From positions 1-64,000 of the forward strand of contig NZ_POUT01000009.1 of NCBI RefSeq assembly GCF_002890915.1: DNA of 64,000 nt. Reading direction: 5' to 3'. This stretch comes from Stutzerimonas stutzeri. Its GTDB lineage: Bacteria > Pseudomonadota > Gammaproteobacteria > Pseudomonadales > Pseudomonadaceae. Both the position numbers and the translations under genes were made by a program. The notes beneath the pieces were generated by a model. That model was not told the DNA's origin. It saw only the letters and a list, made by a program, of their open reading frames with translations, and did no database searches. Below, piece after piece: positions 53,907 through 63,834 of the stretch (positions within the stretch are counted from its first letter, which is position 1; every line of letters begins with the position of its first letter).

Positions 53907-55526
53907 GTGCCAGTTCCCATAATTGATCTTTTTGCTGGCCCAGGAGGGCTCGGGGAAGGATTTGCTTCCCTGCAGGGCCACAAGCGGCAGCCATTCTTCG
54001 AGATTGCCCTTTCCATTGAAAAGGATGCTGTCGCACATCGCACGCTGACGCTCAGGGCAGTGTTCAGGCGTTTGCGTGGCACCAAGGACGTCAAGCACTA
54101 CTACAGCTACATACGGGGCGAGATCGATGAGGCCGCATTCCGCAGGATCCCTGCCGTGGCCAGCGCCTTCGAGCATGCTGCCACCGAGGCGAGGTGCCTG
54201 GAGCTTGGCAAGTCCGACGAAGCCAGTATCGACAGGGAAATTCGTGCTGCACTGAAGGGGCAGGAAACCTGGGTGCTGATCGGCGGCCCGCCCTGCCAGG
54301 CGTATTCGCTGGCGGGGCGCTCCAGACGCGCCAACGACAAGGACTTTCACAAGGATGAAAAACACTTCCTCTACAGGGAGTACCTGAGAATCATCCAGGT
54401 GCACACGCCCACCATCTTCGTGATGGAGAATGTCAAGGGTCTGCTTTCCTCGAAGCACTCCGGCGACCCGATGTTCGAGAAGATCATTGCGGATCTTTCG
54501 ATGCCGACCGATGGGCTCGAATATGAGATCCGATCCTTTACCAAGAAGGGCGACGGCAGTTCGCTGGAACCCACCGACTACCTTATCCATTCTGAGCGCC
54601 ATGGGATCCCGCAAAGCAGGCATCGCGTGATTCTGCTCGGAGTGAGGAAGGGGCTGGACATGCCTCAACACCAGTTGCTGGCACCAGTAGCAAGGCCTGT
54701 CACGGTCAAACAGGCCATTGACGATCTTCCCCGAATCCGCAGCAAGCTGTCGCGTGGCGATTCAGTGGAGGCATGGCGCAAGGCTGTTCAGGCTGCCCCC
54801 TCTTACGTCAAGGGATGGAGAACAGAAAACGAGTCCGTCATGATCGGGACAATGCGTGCCTTTGCCGCTGCGGCAACCAGCACCACGACCGGTGGCGCCT
54901 TCATTTCACGAGGCTACAGAAGGCCGAAGAAGCCGACCGAGCTTCAGCAATGGCTTCACGACCGAAGCCTGGGTGGTGTCTGTCAGCATGAAGCGCGCGC
55001 GCACATGGCATCCGATCTTGCTCGCTATCTTTTCTCAGCCAGCTTCGCTCATTTATGGGGATATTGCCCACGGCTGGATGTGTTTCCTCCCAAGCTGCTT
55101 CCCGATCACATCAATGTGCATGTCGATCGGGAATCCGAAGCGATCCCGTTCAAGGATCGGTTCCGCGTGCAGTGCAGGAACGAACCGTCCACCACGGTGG
55201 TGGCTCACATTGCCAAGGACGGGCACTACTACATCCACTACGACCCCTCCCAATGCAGAAGTCTCACGGTCAGGGAAGCGGCGCGGCTCCAGACGTTTCC
55301 CGACAACTACGTCTTCGCTGGCAACCGAACGGAGCAGTACACCCAGGTCGGCAATGCGGTGCCTCCGTTGCTTGCCTACAAACTGGCCAAGATCGTTCGT
55401 AGCCTTCTGAACGAGATGAGCAGGAGGAGGCGGAGGCAGGCTGGTGATGCCGTACAGAAGAGGCCGGCGGGAAGCGTGCCGCGAAACCTGCCAGAACAGC
55501 TTCCTGTGCTTGCCGAAGCGGGCTAG
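53907..55526 (+). CDS. dcm: Cytosine-C5 DNA methyltransferase
   Basis: A 539-residue C5 methyltransferase. Motif I DLFAGPGGLGEGF (7-19), the catalytic Pro-Cys in GGPPCQ (126-131), ENV at 174-176 and the final QVGNAVPPLLAYKLAK (motif X) are all present. A large variable region (about 240-400) reads the target site. The GTG start at 53907 follows GGGGAGG. The enzyme would mark self DNA for the downstream island genes. Its 3' end overlaps the convergent vsr gene by 4 nt. Lower GC than the ICE backbone. Confidence 0.92.
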   Translation: MPVPIIDLFAGPGGLGEGFASLQGHKRQPFFEIALSIEKDAVAHRTLTLRAVFRRLRGTKDVKHYYSYIRGEIDEAAFRRIPAVASAFEHAATEARCLELGKSDEASIDREIRAALKGQETWVLIGGPPCQAYSLAGRSRRANDKDFHKDEKHFLYREYLRIIQVHTPTIFVMENVKGLLSSKHSGDPMFEKIIADLSMPTDGLEYEIRSFTKKGDGSSLEPTDYLIHSERHGIPQSRHRVILLGVRKGLDMPQHQLLAPVARPVTVKQAIDDLPRIRSKLSRGDSVEAWRKAVQAAPSYVKGWRTENESVMIGTMRAFAAAATSTTTGGAFISRGYRRPKKPTELQQWLHDRSLGGVCQHEARAHMASDLARYLFSASFAHLWGYCPRLDVFPPKLLPDHINVHVDRESEAIPFKDRFRVQCRNEPSTTVVAHIAKDGHYYIHYDPSQCRSLTVREAARLQTFPDNYVFAGNRTEQYTQVGNAVPPLLAYKLAKIVRSLLNEMSRRRRRQAGDAVQKRPAGSVPRNLPEQLPVLAEAG

Positions 55527-55969
55527 TCAATGCTCTGACCAATCACCAGGACATCCTCATCGCCATGCAGCCACTCCTCAACCGCTTGCGCAGTCTTCTC
55601 GACCGAGTGCTTCAAGGCGCACTCCCAGACGACCGCCACGCGCCAGCCGAGGGCATGGAGCATCTCCGCATGGCGCCTGTCGCGAGCGACATTTCCCTGG
55701 AATTTCTGCCGCCAGAAATCTTCATTGGTCCTGGGAGTGGTTGTGTAGCGGCAGCCTTCATGTCGGTGCCAGAAGCAGCCATGGACGAACACCACTGCTC
55801 TGCGCTTCGGGAACACAAGGTCGGGGGAGCCGGGCAGCCCCCGCACATGAAGTCGATATCGAAAACCCCTGGCGAAAAGAAGGGAGCGAAGTATCCGTTC
55901 CGGCCGGGTGTTCTTTCCGCGAATACTCGACATCATGCGGCTGCGCTGCGGAGTGGTCGGAACGCGCAT
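55523..55969 (-). CDS. vsr: Very short patch repair endonuclease
   Basis: A 148-residue Vsr. It nicks next to T:G mismatches left by deamination of 5-methylcytosine. QRSRMMSSIRGKNTRPER, the catalytic Asp50 in GSPDLVFPKRR and the HGCFWH motif (64-69) are intact. It lies on the opposite strand, convergent with dcm and between dcm and the MORC-like gene, so it has its own promoter in the 147-nt gap at 55970-56116. Confidence 0.93.
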   Translation of the reverse strand: MRVPTTPQRSRMMSSIRGKNTRPERILRSLLFARGFRYRLHVRGLPGSPDLVFPKRRAVVFVHGCFWHRHEGCRYTTTPRTNEDFWRQKFQGNVARDRRHAEMLHALGWRVAVVWECALKHSVEKTAQAVEEWLHGDEDVLVIGQSID

Positions 55970-56116
55970 GGTCGTGAATATCTTCCACCTGAATGTCTGC
56001 AGAAATGGCAGCTCCGCGCGTCTGTCTGGCAATGCGAACGGATGAAGGCGACGATCGAAGCAGAAATCTGGAGCCTACCATGCGCTTGACTCACAGGAAG
56101 ACGCAAGGGGAAGCCG

Positions 56117-57595
56117 ATGGCTCGTGATCGCAGCCATCCGCCGAGCGCGGCCTGCCTTTCCGAATCGATGCGGGACCTTGGGTACTCGCTCGAAACTGCG
56201 ATTGCCGATCTGATCGACAACAGCATTTCCGCTGGCGCGGACACCATCGACATCATCTGCGATGTGTCCGGTGAGCCTCCTGTGATGGTCATCCTCGACA
56301 ACGGCAGGGGGATGACGGAAGACGAGCTGCTCGATGCGATGCGTCATGGGACCGGCAACCCCAGGCAGCATCGGTCGCCGAAGGATCTTGGGCGCTTCGG
56401 CCTTGGCTTGAAGACAGCCTCGTTTTCCCAATGTCGCTCGCTGACCGTTGTGAGCACACGCGATGGAACTGTCTGCGGAGCCGAATGGAATCTGGATCGC
56501 ATCGATGCTGCCGACGACTGGATTCTTTCCATCCTGGACGATGCGGACATCCATGGGTTGCCTTATGTCGAACGGCTCGGCGCCCGGGGCACGGCCGTTA
56601 TCTGGCGAGAGCTCGACCGATTGATGGAGGACGAGGCCGGGGATCGTCGAGACGAGATCGTCAATGAGAAGCTTGAGGCAGTAGGCAGACATCTGTCACT
56701 TGTCTTCCACCGGTTTCTCTCGGGTGAGATCAAGGGACATGCCAGGATTTCTCTCACCGTCAATGGTCGTCCGATTACGGCATTCGATCCCTTCTGCAGG
56801 AAGAATCCTGCCACCCAGGTGCTTCCGGAGGAGATCGTCCGCATCGGCGAGGCCGAGGTGCGCCTGCAGCCTTACGTGCTTCCACACCACAGTCGTCTGT
56901 CCGCGTCCGAGTACGACTACTACCAGGATCGCAGTGACTTCATCTCCAATCAGGGGGGCTACGTCTATCGAAATGGCCGCCTGATGGCCTGGGGCGACTG
57001 GTTCAGACTCGTGCCGAAGGGTGAGGCCACCAAGTTGGCGCGGGTACAGATCGACTTTCCCAACAGTCTGGACGAAGCCTGGACCATCGACATCAAGAAA
57101 TCGCGTGCCCGCCCGCCGCATGGGGTGCGGGAGCGGCTGCGTCAGATCCTCAACAGGATCACTGCCCGCAGCGTGACGGTGCATAGGGGGCGCGGGCAGA
57201 AGCTCTTTCAGGAGAGCCAAGCCCCGTTCTGGGAGCGCTACGCCGATCACGGCGGCATCCGTTTCGCAATCAACGAGCAGCACCCGCTCATCGCATCCCT
57301 GGGCACAAGACTTTCGTCCGAGGATGTGGATCTGCTTCGTGTCCTGCTGGATTCGATTGCCGCCTCCCTACCGGTGGAGATGATCTATTCGGATTACTCG
57401 ACCCATCCACGCGAGATCAACCAGAGGGCGGTGGATGAAAGCCAGACTCTGGAGCGCCTGAAGAGTCTCAGGAAGTTGCTCTACGGCGACGGGCCGGGCG
57501 ATCCGAATGCCTTTCTCCAGATCGTGCGCTCGACGCACCTTTTCGATGGCCAGATCGAACTGGCCGAAAAATTCATCAGCGAGACCTTTGCATGA
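56117..57595 (+). CDS. MORC/MutL-like GHKL ATPase
   Basis: A 492-residue Hsp90-like ATPase. The N-box is DLIDNS (31-36), the G1 box DNGRGM (61-66) and G2 GRFGLGLKTASFS (92-104), as in prokaryotic MORC ATPases. The second half resembles an S5-like domain with DIKKSRARPPHGVRERL. Related proteins are proposed to remodel or clamp DNA in restriction-like systems. AGGGGAAG precedes the ATG. The stop overlaps the Z1 gene (ATGA). Confidence 0.87.
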   Translation: MARDRSHPPSAACLSESMRDLGYSLETAIADLIDNSISAGADTIDIICDVSGEPPVMVILDNGRGMTEDELLDAMRHGTGNPRQHRSPKDLGRFGLGLKTASFSQCRSLTVVSTRDGTVCGAEWNLDRIDAADDWILSILDDADIHGLPYVERLGARGTAVIWRELDRLMEDEAGDRRDEIVNEKLEAVGRHLSLVFHRFLSGEIKGHARISLTVNGRPITAFDPFCRKNPATQVLPEEIVRIGEAEVRLQPYVLPHHSRLSASEYDYYQDRSDFISNQGGYVYRNGRLMAWGDWFRLVPKGEATKLARVQIDFPNSLDEAWTIDIKKSRARPPHGVRERLRQILNRITARSVTVHRGRGQKLFQESQAPFWERYADHGGIRFAINEQHPLIASLGTRLSSEDVDLLRVLLDSIAASLPVEMIYSDYSTHPREINQRAVDESQTLERLKSLRKLLYGDGPGDPNAFLQIVRSTHLFDGQIELAEKFISETFA

Positions 57596-60252
57596 GCCTC
57601 ACAGTCATCACGGAAGAACGAAACATTGCCAACGCGCTCATCTCAGGCCTTGCCAACATGGCCGAGACGCCGACGCGCGAGCAGGTGGAGGAGAAGGCGA
57701 GACAGATCGCCGCGATCTTCGGCTATACGGGTGATCTCCGCAATATCGTCACCGAGGCGATGATCTCGGTCGACACGCGCATGGGGGCCGGTGTTTCGCT
57801 GGTGGATGTCACTGCGAAGCATGACGATCAGTGGGTCCACAAGCGTGAGGACGTCGCCTGGACGTATGCGGAATCCTATGGAAACTTTCTTCTCAAAGAA
57901 GGTTGGCCACCGCAGATGGTCCAGTCGCTGAGCGATGTGACGACCCGCATTCTCGGCCACCTGCAGGATCCGTTGAGCGAGGGCACAACCTGGAACCGTC
58001 GCGGCCTTGTCATCGGTCATGTGCAGTCGGGCAAGACGGCCAACTACACCGGCCTGATAGCACGCGCCGCCGACGCCGGCTACAAGTTCATCATCGTCGT
58101 CGCCGGCATTCACAACAATCTGCGCAAGCAGACGCAGCAGCGCATCGATGAGGCCTTCATCGGCCGGTCCAGCGATCCCGAGGATCGTCGCAACATCGGT
58201 GTCGGCCTCGCGCCGGGCTATCCGCATCCGGCCACCCTCACCAACATCAACGAGGACTTCAACAAGAACACGGCGGAAAAGAGCGGCTGGAAGATCAACG
58301 ACTTCAGCAAGCCGATCATTCTGGTCATCAAGAAGAACGTCACGACGCTCACGGCTCTTCACAAGTGGCTGAAGGAGCTGAACGCCGAGGGCGATGGCCG
58401 GATTTCCGACGTGCCGATGCTGCTGATTGACGACGAGGCCGACAACGCGTCGATCAACACGAACAAGGAGGATCTGGATCCCACCCGAACGAATGCGATG
58501 ATCCGGCGCATCCTCGGGCTGTTCGCGAAATCGTGCTATGTCGGCTATACGGCGACACCGTTCGCCAACATCTTCATCAACCCCGACGCCTATGGCGATG
58601 ATGTGCGTGAGGAGCTGTTCCCGCGCGACTTCATCTATTGCCTGGACGCGCCAACGACGTACTTCGGTGCCGAGAAAGTGTTCCTCGACGAGGCGACCAG
58701 TCAATCGATCGTGAGGTCGATCGACGATTGCGAGAATCTCATCCCGTACGCCCACAAGCGTGACGATCCTGTCCCCGAGTTGCCCCCCAGCCTCTATCGC
58801 GCACTCGACGAATTCATCGTCGCCCGCGCCATCCGGAACCTGCGTGGGCAGACCGGCAAGCATTGCTCCATGATGGTCAATGTGTCGCGCTTCGTGCCCG
58901 TTCAGAAGGCCGTGCGTGACTTCCTGAGTCTCAGGGAGAAGAAGATCAGGGAAGCGGTTCTCGCCAACTACGCGATGCCGGAAGAGGTTTCCGCAAGAAA
59001 CGCGTACATGCAGGGCCTGAAGCACGCCTTCGATGCTGAGTACGCCGATGCTGGGTTTACCTGGGCGGAGGTGAAGGCTGCCCTCAGCGGCGTCTTCGAG
59101 CACCTCCACCTCTATGTCATCAACAGCAAGAGTGACGAGGTGCTCGACTACGCCCGCTATGCGAAGGAAGGAGTCGGGTTGACCGCGGTCGCGGTCGGTG
59201 GTCTGAGCCTCTCCCGAGGCCTGACCATCGAGGGGTTGACCGTCAGCTACATGTACCGCAACACGAAGATGTACGACACCCTCATGCAGATGGGCCGCTG
59301 GTTCGGTTACCGGCCGGGCTTCGAGGACCTCTGCCGCGTCCATCTCTCGCGCGATTCGATCAACTGGTACTCCCACATCGCCGATGCCGCCGAAGAGCTT
59401 GTACAGCAGGTCAAGCGCATGCGGCGCGATCGCCTTAGCCCGAAGGATTTTGGCCTGTACGTCCGCTCGCATCCGGACAGCCTGCTGATCACGGCGGCGA
59501 ACAAGATGCGATCCGGCCAGGAGGTCACGGTCGAGCAGAGTTTCAGTGGGCGATTGCGGGAGAGCTACATTGTCTCCACCGACCCTGGCGTGAATGCCAG
59601 GAACCTTGTGCTGATCGCCGATCACTGGCGAAAAGGATTCGGCGGGCGACCGGAGGAGTCCACCGAAAAGGGCGTCATCTTCAGGGACGTGCCCGTCGAG
59701 GTGATCGACGACTTCCTCACCCGGTTCGAATGCCATTCGACCTTTGCCGGACAGAAGTCGGACGTGGTGAGCTATCTCGAACGGATTGCGACGAAGCGCC
59801 CGCTGGCCGATGTTCTGCTGATTTCCCCTTCGGGTGGCTCAGGCGGTGAAAACCCGTTCACCCTGAGGAATCAGGTGCGCGTCGTCGGGAAGGATCAGCC
59901 GAACGGCACTTCGTGGCGCCTGAACAAGGACAGGGTTGCCTCGCGTGGCGACGAGAAGCTCGGGCTCAGCGACGCACAACGCAATGAGGCCAGGACGCTG
60001 GCTGGCGGCGAAGATGGCTCAGGAGCGGTATCCGACACGCATTACCGTATGGTCCGGAACAAGCCGCTCCTCATGATTCACAGCCTGGAGCCCAAGGGCG
60101 AGGCCGTGACGGGACCGATCGCCGCCTTCGGCGTCAGTTTTCCCTACGGGGACTATTCGACGACCATCAATGTCGTCGTGAACAAGGTCTGGCTCCAGCA
60201 GATGCAGGGTTACGCCGACGATCCTGACGAGGAGGAGGACTACGATGCCTGA
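57592..60252 (+). CDS. Z1-domain SF2 helicase-like ATPase
   Basis: An 886-residue protein. Walker A GHVQSGKT (142-149), Walker B LLIDDEADN (277-285) and an arginine-finger-type MGRWFGYRPGFEDL (about 565) mark an SF2-type motor; the central Z1 domain defines the family. Z1 proteins occur almost only with MORC-like ATPases and methyltransferases. It would translocate or remodel DNA. Coupled by overlaps on both sides (4 nt with MORC, 8 nt with DUF4420). Confidence 0.9.
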   Translation: MSLTVITEERNIANALISGLANMAETPTREQVEEKARQIAAIFGYTGDLRNIVTEAMISVDTRMGAGVSLVDVTAKHDDQWVHKREDVAWTYAESYGNFLLKEGWPPQMVQSLSDVTTRILGHLQDPLSEGTTWNRRGLVIGHVQSGKTANYTGLIARAADAGYKFIIVVAGIHNNLRKQTQQRIDEAFIGRSSDPEDRRNIGVGLAPGYPHPATLTNINEDFNKNTAEKSGWKINDFSKPIILVIKKNVTTLTALHKWLKELNAEGDGRISDVPMLLIDDEADNASINTNKEDLDPTRTNAMIRRILGLFAKSCYVGYTATPFANIFINPDAYGDDVREELFPRDFIYCLDAPTTYFGAEKVFLDEATSQSIVRSIDDCENLIPYAHKRDDPVPELPPSLYRALDEFIVARAIRNLRGQTGKHCSMMVNVSRFVPVQKAVRDFLSLREKKIREAVLANYAMPEEVSARNAYMQGLKHAFDAEYADAGFTWAEVKAALSGVFEHLHLYVINSKSDEVLDYARYAKEGVGLTAVAVGGLSLSRGLTIEGLTVSYMYRNTKMYDTLMQMGRWFGYRPGFEDLCRVHLSRDSINWYSHIADAAEELVQQVKRMRRDRLSPKDFGLYVRSHPDSLLITAANKMRSGQEVTVEQSFSGRLRESYIVSTDPGVNARNLVLIADHWRKGFGGRPEESTEKGVIFRDVPVEVIDDFLTRFECHSTFAGQKSDVVSYLERIATKRPLADVLLISPSGGSGGENPFTLRNQVRVVGKDQPNGTSWRLNKDRVASRGDEKLGLSDAQRNEARTLAGGEDGSGAVSDTHYRMVRNKPLLMIHSLEPKGEAVTGPIAAFGVSFPYGDYSTTINVVVNKVWLQQMQGYADDPDEEEDYDA

Positions 60253-61210
60253 GTCCTCGCCGTGGGATGACATCGCCGTTCCGGGAGCGGACTTCAATGT
60301 CCGCCAGGTTGCGGTGGGAACGGCCGTGCCCTGTTTCTGGGGACGCGATGCCGGTGGCGCCTGCCTGTTCATCGTGGAGCTTCAGGGCGACCACGCAGCC
60401 CAGTACCGGAACAACGCGGTCACGGTGAACGGCATTGATGTCGATCTTCGTGCCGGAGATCAGGGGCAGCAACGCCTGATCCTCGCGCTTGAAAGGCAGG
60501 TCGACCGCGATCTTTTCGAAGGACTGTGCCGCACCCTTGCATCCTCGCTGGAGCACGCCACCGACTCGGCGAGTTCTCTTGCAGTCTCTTTGGCGCATAT
60601 CCGCCGTTGGAAGACCTTCCTTTCAGGCCGAAGTCAACGTCTGTCCATCGAGGAAGTGCGCGGTCTCTTTGCCGAGATCGTCTTTCTGACGGAACTGATC
60701 GATCGGCAGATGTCGAGCAGTGACGCCGTCGAAGCCTGGCTCGGTCCGGAACGATCACATCAGGATTTCATCTTTGGCAACACAGCCGTCGAGGTCAAAT
60801 CGCTCTCTGGCGCAGAGCGGAGCAGCGTCCGCATTTCATCGGAAGACCAGCTCGAATCCCTGAACGATGCGCTGTTCCTGCGCATGTACCGGCTGAGCAG
60901 TCTGGCCGACGCGGCAGGAGCTCGATCGCTCAACGAGATCGTCACTGCAGTCCAGGCACGGCTCGGCGAGGCGGACGCCGTCGAGGCCTTTGACCGGAAG
61001 CTGGTTGCGCACGGCTATGCGCCGCTCCCTGACTACGATGAGCCTCGCTTTGTCGTCAGCGACGTGCGCAGCTATCGTGTTGGTGACGGATTTCCGCGTC
61101 TGATGCGGTCGCAACTGCCGCCAGGGATTGCCAACGTGGCCTACGACATCAGGCTGGAAACGATTGCTCCCTACGAGTGTGACGAAGCAGCCATCTTCGG
61201 GGAGGATTGA
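60245..61210 (+). CDS. DUF4420 PD-(D/E)XK nuclease-like protein
   Basis: A 321-residue protein of the DUF4420 family, predicted to have a restriction-endonuclease fold. Candidate catalytic residues: Glu144 in LFAEIVFL, Asp174 in HQDFIFGNT and Glu183-Val-Lys185 in AVEVKSLSG. It would be the DNA-cutting subunit of the island. The start overlaps the Z1 gene by 8 nt, and the stop overlaps the AIPR start by one base (TGATG). Confidence 0.87.
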   Translation: MPESSPWDDIAVPGADFNVRQVAVGTAVPCFWGRDAGGACLFIVELQGDHAAQYRNNAVTVNGIDVDLRAGDQGQQRLILALERQVDRDLFEGLCRTLASSLEHATDSASSLAVSLAHIRRWKTFLSGRSQRLSIEEVRGLFAEIVFLTELIDRQMSSSDAVEAWLGPERSHQDFIFGNTAVEVKSLSGAERSSVRISSEDQLESLNDALFLRMYRLSSLADAAGARSLNEIVTAVQARLGEADAVEAFDRKLVAHGYAPLPDYDEPRFVVSDVRSYRVGDGFPRLMRSQLPPGIANVAYDIRLETIAPYECDEAAIFGED

Positions 61211-63282
61211 TGGAGCAGACCGACGAAGACTTCTTCCACGACTTCCGACAGGAACTGTTGGCGGGCGCCGAAGCCAATGGCAGCTTCCAGCTCTCCGAAT
61301 TCATGGAGGCCATCGCGAACGACCTAGTCGAGACAGGCTTCACGGAAGGTTTCGAACTCTGCCATTTCCGGGCGCAGCGTGGTATGCGCGTGGACGGCTA
61401 CTGGTTCAATGACGAAGGAGTTCTGGACCTCTTCATCGCGGACTTCGACTCCCGAAACGAGCTGGCATCGCTCACCAGAACGGAAGTGGCCGCGGCATTC
61501 AAGCGTGTTGCCAACTTCTTCGAGGCCAGTGCCAACAAGGGCCTGGCCGGCGAACTGGAGGTCACATCGCCGGAGTACGGCCTTGCCAGGCAGATTGCGG
61601 ATCGCAAGGACGCCATTCGGCAGGTCAACCTGGTTCTCTTCTCCGAGCGCACGCTCAGCGAGAAGATTCAGGCCCTTCCCGATACGGAAGTGGCAGGTGT
61701 TCCGGCTGCTCACCACATCTGGGACATCTCACGACTTCATCGTCAGCGAAGCTCCCGCAGCCACAAGGAGCCACTCGACCTCGACTTCGAGCAGATGTTC
61801 GGCAAGGGTATCGCCTGCCTTCCTGCACACCTGGGGACCGATGCCTATCAATCCTATCTCATGGTCATGCCTGCCGACGTACTGGCGACCCTGTACGAGA
61901 GATTCGGAGCTCGTTTGCTTGAGCAGAACGTCCGAACATTCCTGCAGGCCCGCGGCAATGTGAACCAGGGAATAAGGGCAACGATCCTGAACGAGCCGGG
62001 AATGTTCTTTGCCTACAACAACGGGATCACGGCCACTGCGCAGAGTGTCGAGACCGCGACGACGGATTTCGGTCTGGCGATCACAAGGGTTGTCGACCTT
62101 CAGATCGTCAATGGGGGCCAGACCACAGCATCGCTGTTCCATACACGGAAGCGGGACAAGGCAGATCTTTCCCAGATATTCGTCCAGTTGAAGCTGTCCG
62201 TCATCGACAGCCAACAGAGCGAAACGGTCGTTCCAAGGATATCGGAGTACGCGAACACCCAGAATCGGGTGAATGCCGCCGACTTCTTCTCGAACCACCC
62301 GTTCCATGTGCGGATGGAAGGGTTTTCCCGGCGGATCTGGGCGCCGGCGCAGAAGGGCGCCCCGCGCGAGACGCGGTGGTTCTATGAGCGCGCACGCGGC
62401 CAGTATGCCGATGCACAGTCGAAGCTCACACCTGCGGAGCAGCGTCGCTTCAAGGCGGAGCATCCCAAGCCACAGATGTTCACGAAGACGGACCTTGCGA
62501 AGTTCGAGAATGTCTGGGATGACCACCCCAGGTGGGTGAATCTTGGCTCCCAGAAGAACTTTGCGCGCTACGCCGCCCGAATCGGCAGCGAGTGGGAGAA
62601 ATCATCCGACGCGTTCAACGAGTTCTATTTCAAGAGGGCTGTCGCACGTGGTCTGATCTTCCGCGCCACGGAGCGCATCGTTTCTGCACAGCCTTGGTAC
62701 AACGGCGGGTACCGAGCAAACATCGTGGCCTACACGCTGGCGGTACTCGGTGACATCACGAAACGCAGGAAGGAGAGCATCGACTTTCTGGGCATCTGGA
62801 ACGCACAGATGGTCGACCCAGTGCTCGAAAGTGCCATCGCTGTCGTGTCGGGAGTCGTGAACGACGACATCATCAGACCGCCGCAAGGCATTTCCAACAT
62901 TTCCGAGTGGTGCAAGAAGGAGGCGTGCTGGACGAGGATACAGGCTCGTGCCGACGCCATTGCAAATCTCCTCCCGTCCGAGTTCTACGATCGACTTGTT
63001 CCGCAGGATGATCAGGCAGCGATCGTGAAGACAGCGAAGCAGACGCAGAGGATCGACAACGGCATCGAGGCGCAGCGAAAAGTGTTGGCTGTTCCCGCTG
63101 CGGAATGGGCTCGCATCCATCAGTTGCTGCTTGAGAAGGATCTGCTCACGCCAAAGGAAGACGGCGTGCTCAGGGTTGCCATGCAAATTCCCTCCAAGCT
63201 CCCGACAGAAAAGCAGAGTGTGGTGTTGTTGGATATTCTCGACAAGGGGCGTCTCGAAGGCGTGGTTGTGAGCGAGTCCTGA
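61210..63282 (+). CDS. AIPR (abortive infection phage resistance) family protein
   Basis: A 690-residue AIPR protein. Conserved blocks: MFFAYNNGITATAQ, RVVDLQIVNGGQTTASLF and the later PRISEYANTQNRVNAADFFS. AIPR proteins occur in phage-exclusion and restriction-like clusters; their biochemistry is unclear. ATG 61210 is chosen, preceded by GGAGG; the TTG three bases upstream is in frame. A GCGCCG/CGGCGC hairpin (63283-63304) after the stop may end the island transcript. Confidence 0.9.
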   Translation: MEQTDEDFFHDFRQELLAGAEANGSFQLSEFMEAIANDLVETGFTEGFELCHFRAQRGMRVDGYWFNDEGVLDLFIADFDSRNELASLTRTEVAAAFKRVANFFEASANKGLAGELEVTSPEYGLARQIADRKDAIRQVNLVLFSERTLSEKIQALPDTEVAGVPAAHHIWDISRLHRQRSSRSHKEPLDLDFEQMFGKGIACLPAHLGTDAYQSYLMVMPADVLATLYERFGARLLEQNVRTFLQARGNVNQGIRATILNEPGMFFAYNNGITATAQSVETATTDFGLAITRVVDLQIVNGGQTTASLFHTRKRDKADLSQIFVQLKLSVIDSQQSETVVPRISEYANTQNRVNAADFFSNHPFHVRMEGFSRRIWAPAQKGAPRETRWFYERARGQYADAQSKLTPAEQRRFKAEHPKPQMFTKTDLAKFENVWDDHPRWVNLGSQKNFARYAARIGSEWEKSSDAFNEFYFKRAVARGLIFRATERIVSAQPWYNGGYRANIVAYTLAVLGDITKRRKESIDFLGIWNAQMVDPVLESAIAVVSGVVNDDIIRPPQGISNISEWCKKEACWTRIQARADAIANLLPSEFYDRLVPQDDQAAIVKTAKQTQRIDNGIEAQRKVLAVPAAEWARIHQLLLEKDLLTPKEDGVLRVAMQIPSKLPTEKQSVVLLDILDKGRLEGVVVSES

Positions 63283-63366
63283 GCGCCGAAGGTTGTCCCG
63301 GCGCGCTATTCCGTTCACCGGCCCGACGAAGGCGGCACACTGGGACGGCATTGGTTTGTTGTGCCA

Positions 63367-63834
63367 CTATTCCACAGGGGAGAATATTGATCCTTGGCCT
63401 GAGCTTGGCACCAACTCAATATACAGGGCATTTCGGCCAACAATGACAGCGAGCGTTGGTCGCTTATCCCGACGCTTGGCCGACAGATGGTTCCATTCCG
63501 ATCTATCGAGGCCAGACGGGTTGGGGTTGTCTTCCGGATGGGTGTGCCATTCGCCCAAATAGCGGATGGTTCCTTGGCTCGCCGTCCATCGAGCCAGTGC
63601 AATGGCTTCGTGGCCGAATGGCATTCTCTCGAACAGGTAGCGAAACCGTTTGTCCCATGCCGTAGGAACCGTTGCCTGCTCAATGAGCATGTGAGTTCCA
63701 TGGACAGAACCGAGCAGCAGCCCGCCAGCTTCACAGTCAGAATCACTGGCCTGAACATGCTGGCGGAAGGTCTCCAGCGTGGACTTCGAGAAATGCAGCA
63801 GCGTTCTGTTGTCGTCGGACGCCCAAGAACTCAT
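63367..63834 (-). CDS. cap3: Cap3-like JAB/Mov34 isopeptidase (probable CBASS)
   Basis: A 155-residue JAMM metalloprotease. Glu35 (CEAGGLLLG), His97-x-His99 (GEWHTHPEDNPNPS), Ser107 and Asp110 form the complete zinc site. The WHTHPED...PS...D..W pattern fits the TIGR02256/VC0181 family, which includes Cap3, the deconjugating enzyme of type II CBASS. The start ATG 63832-63834 overlaps the upstream gene's TGA, so the two form an operon running in from the right edge. A Bil-type (ubiquitin-like) system is an alternative. Confidence 0.8.
   Translation of the reverse strand: MSSWASDDNRTLLHFSKSTLETFRQHVQASDSDCEAGGLLLGSVHGTHMLIEQATVPTAWDKRFRYLFERMPFGHEAIALARWTASQGTIRYLGEWHTHPEDNPNPSGLDRSEWNHLSAKRRDKRPTLAVIVGRNALYIELVPSSGQGSIFSPVE

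Noticed and set aside
57643..59736. 697-codon minus-strand frame over the Z1 gene
   Set aside because: Antisense shadow; the Z1 protein on the plus strand has intact Walker motifs and coupled starts.
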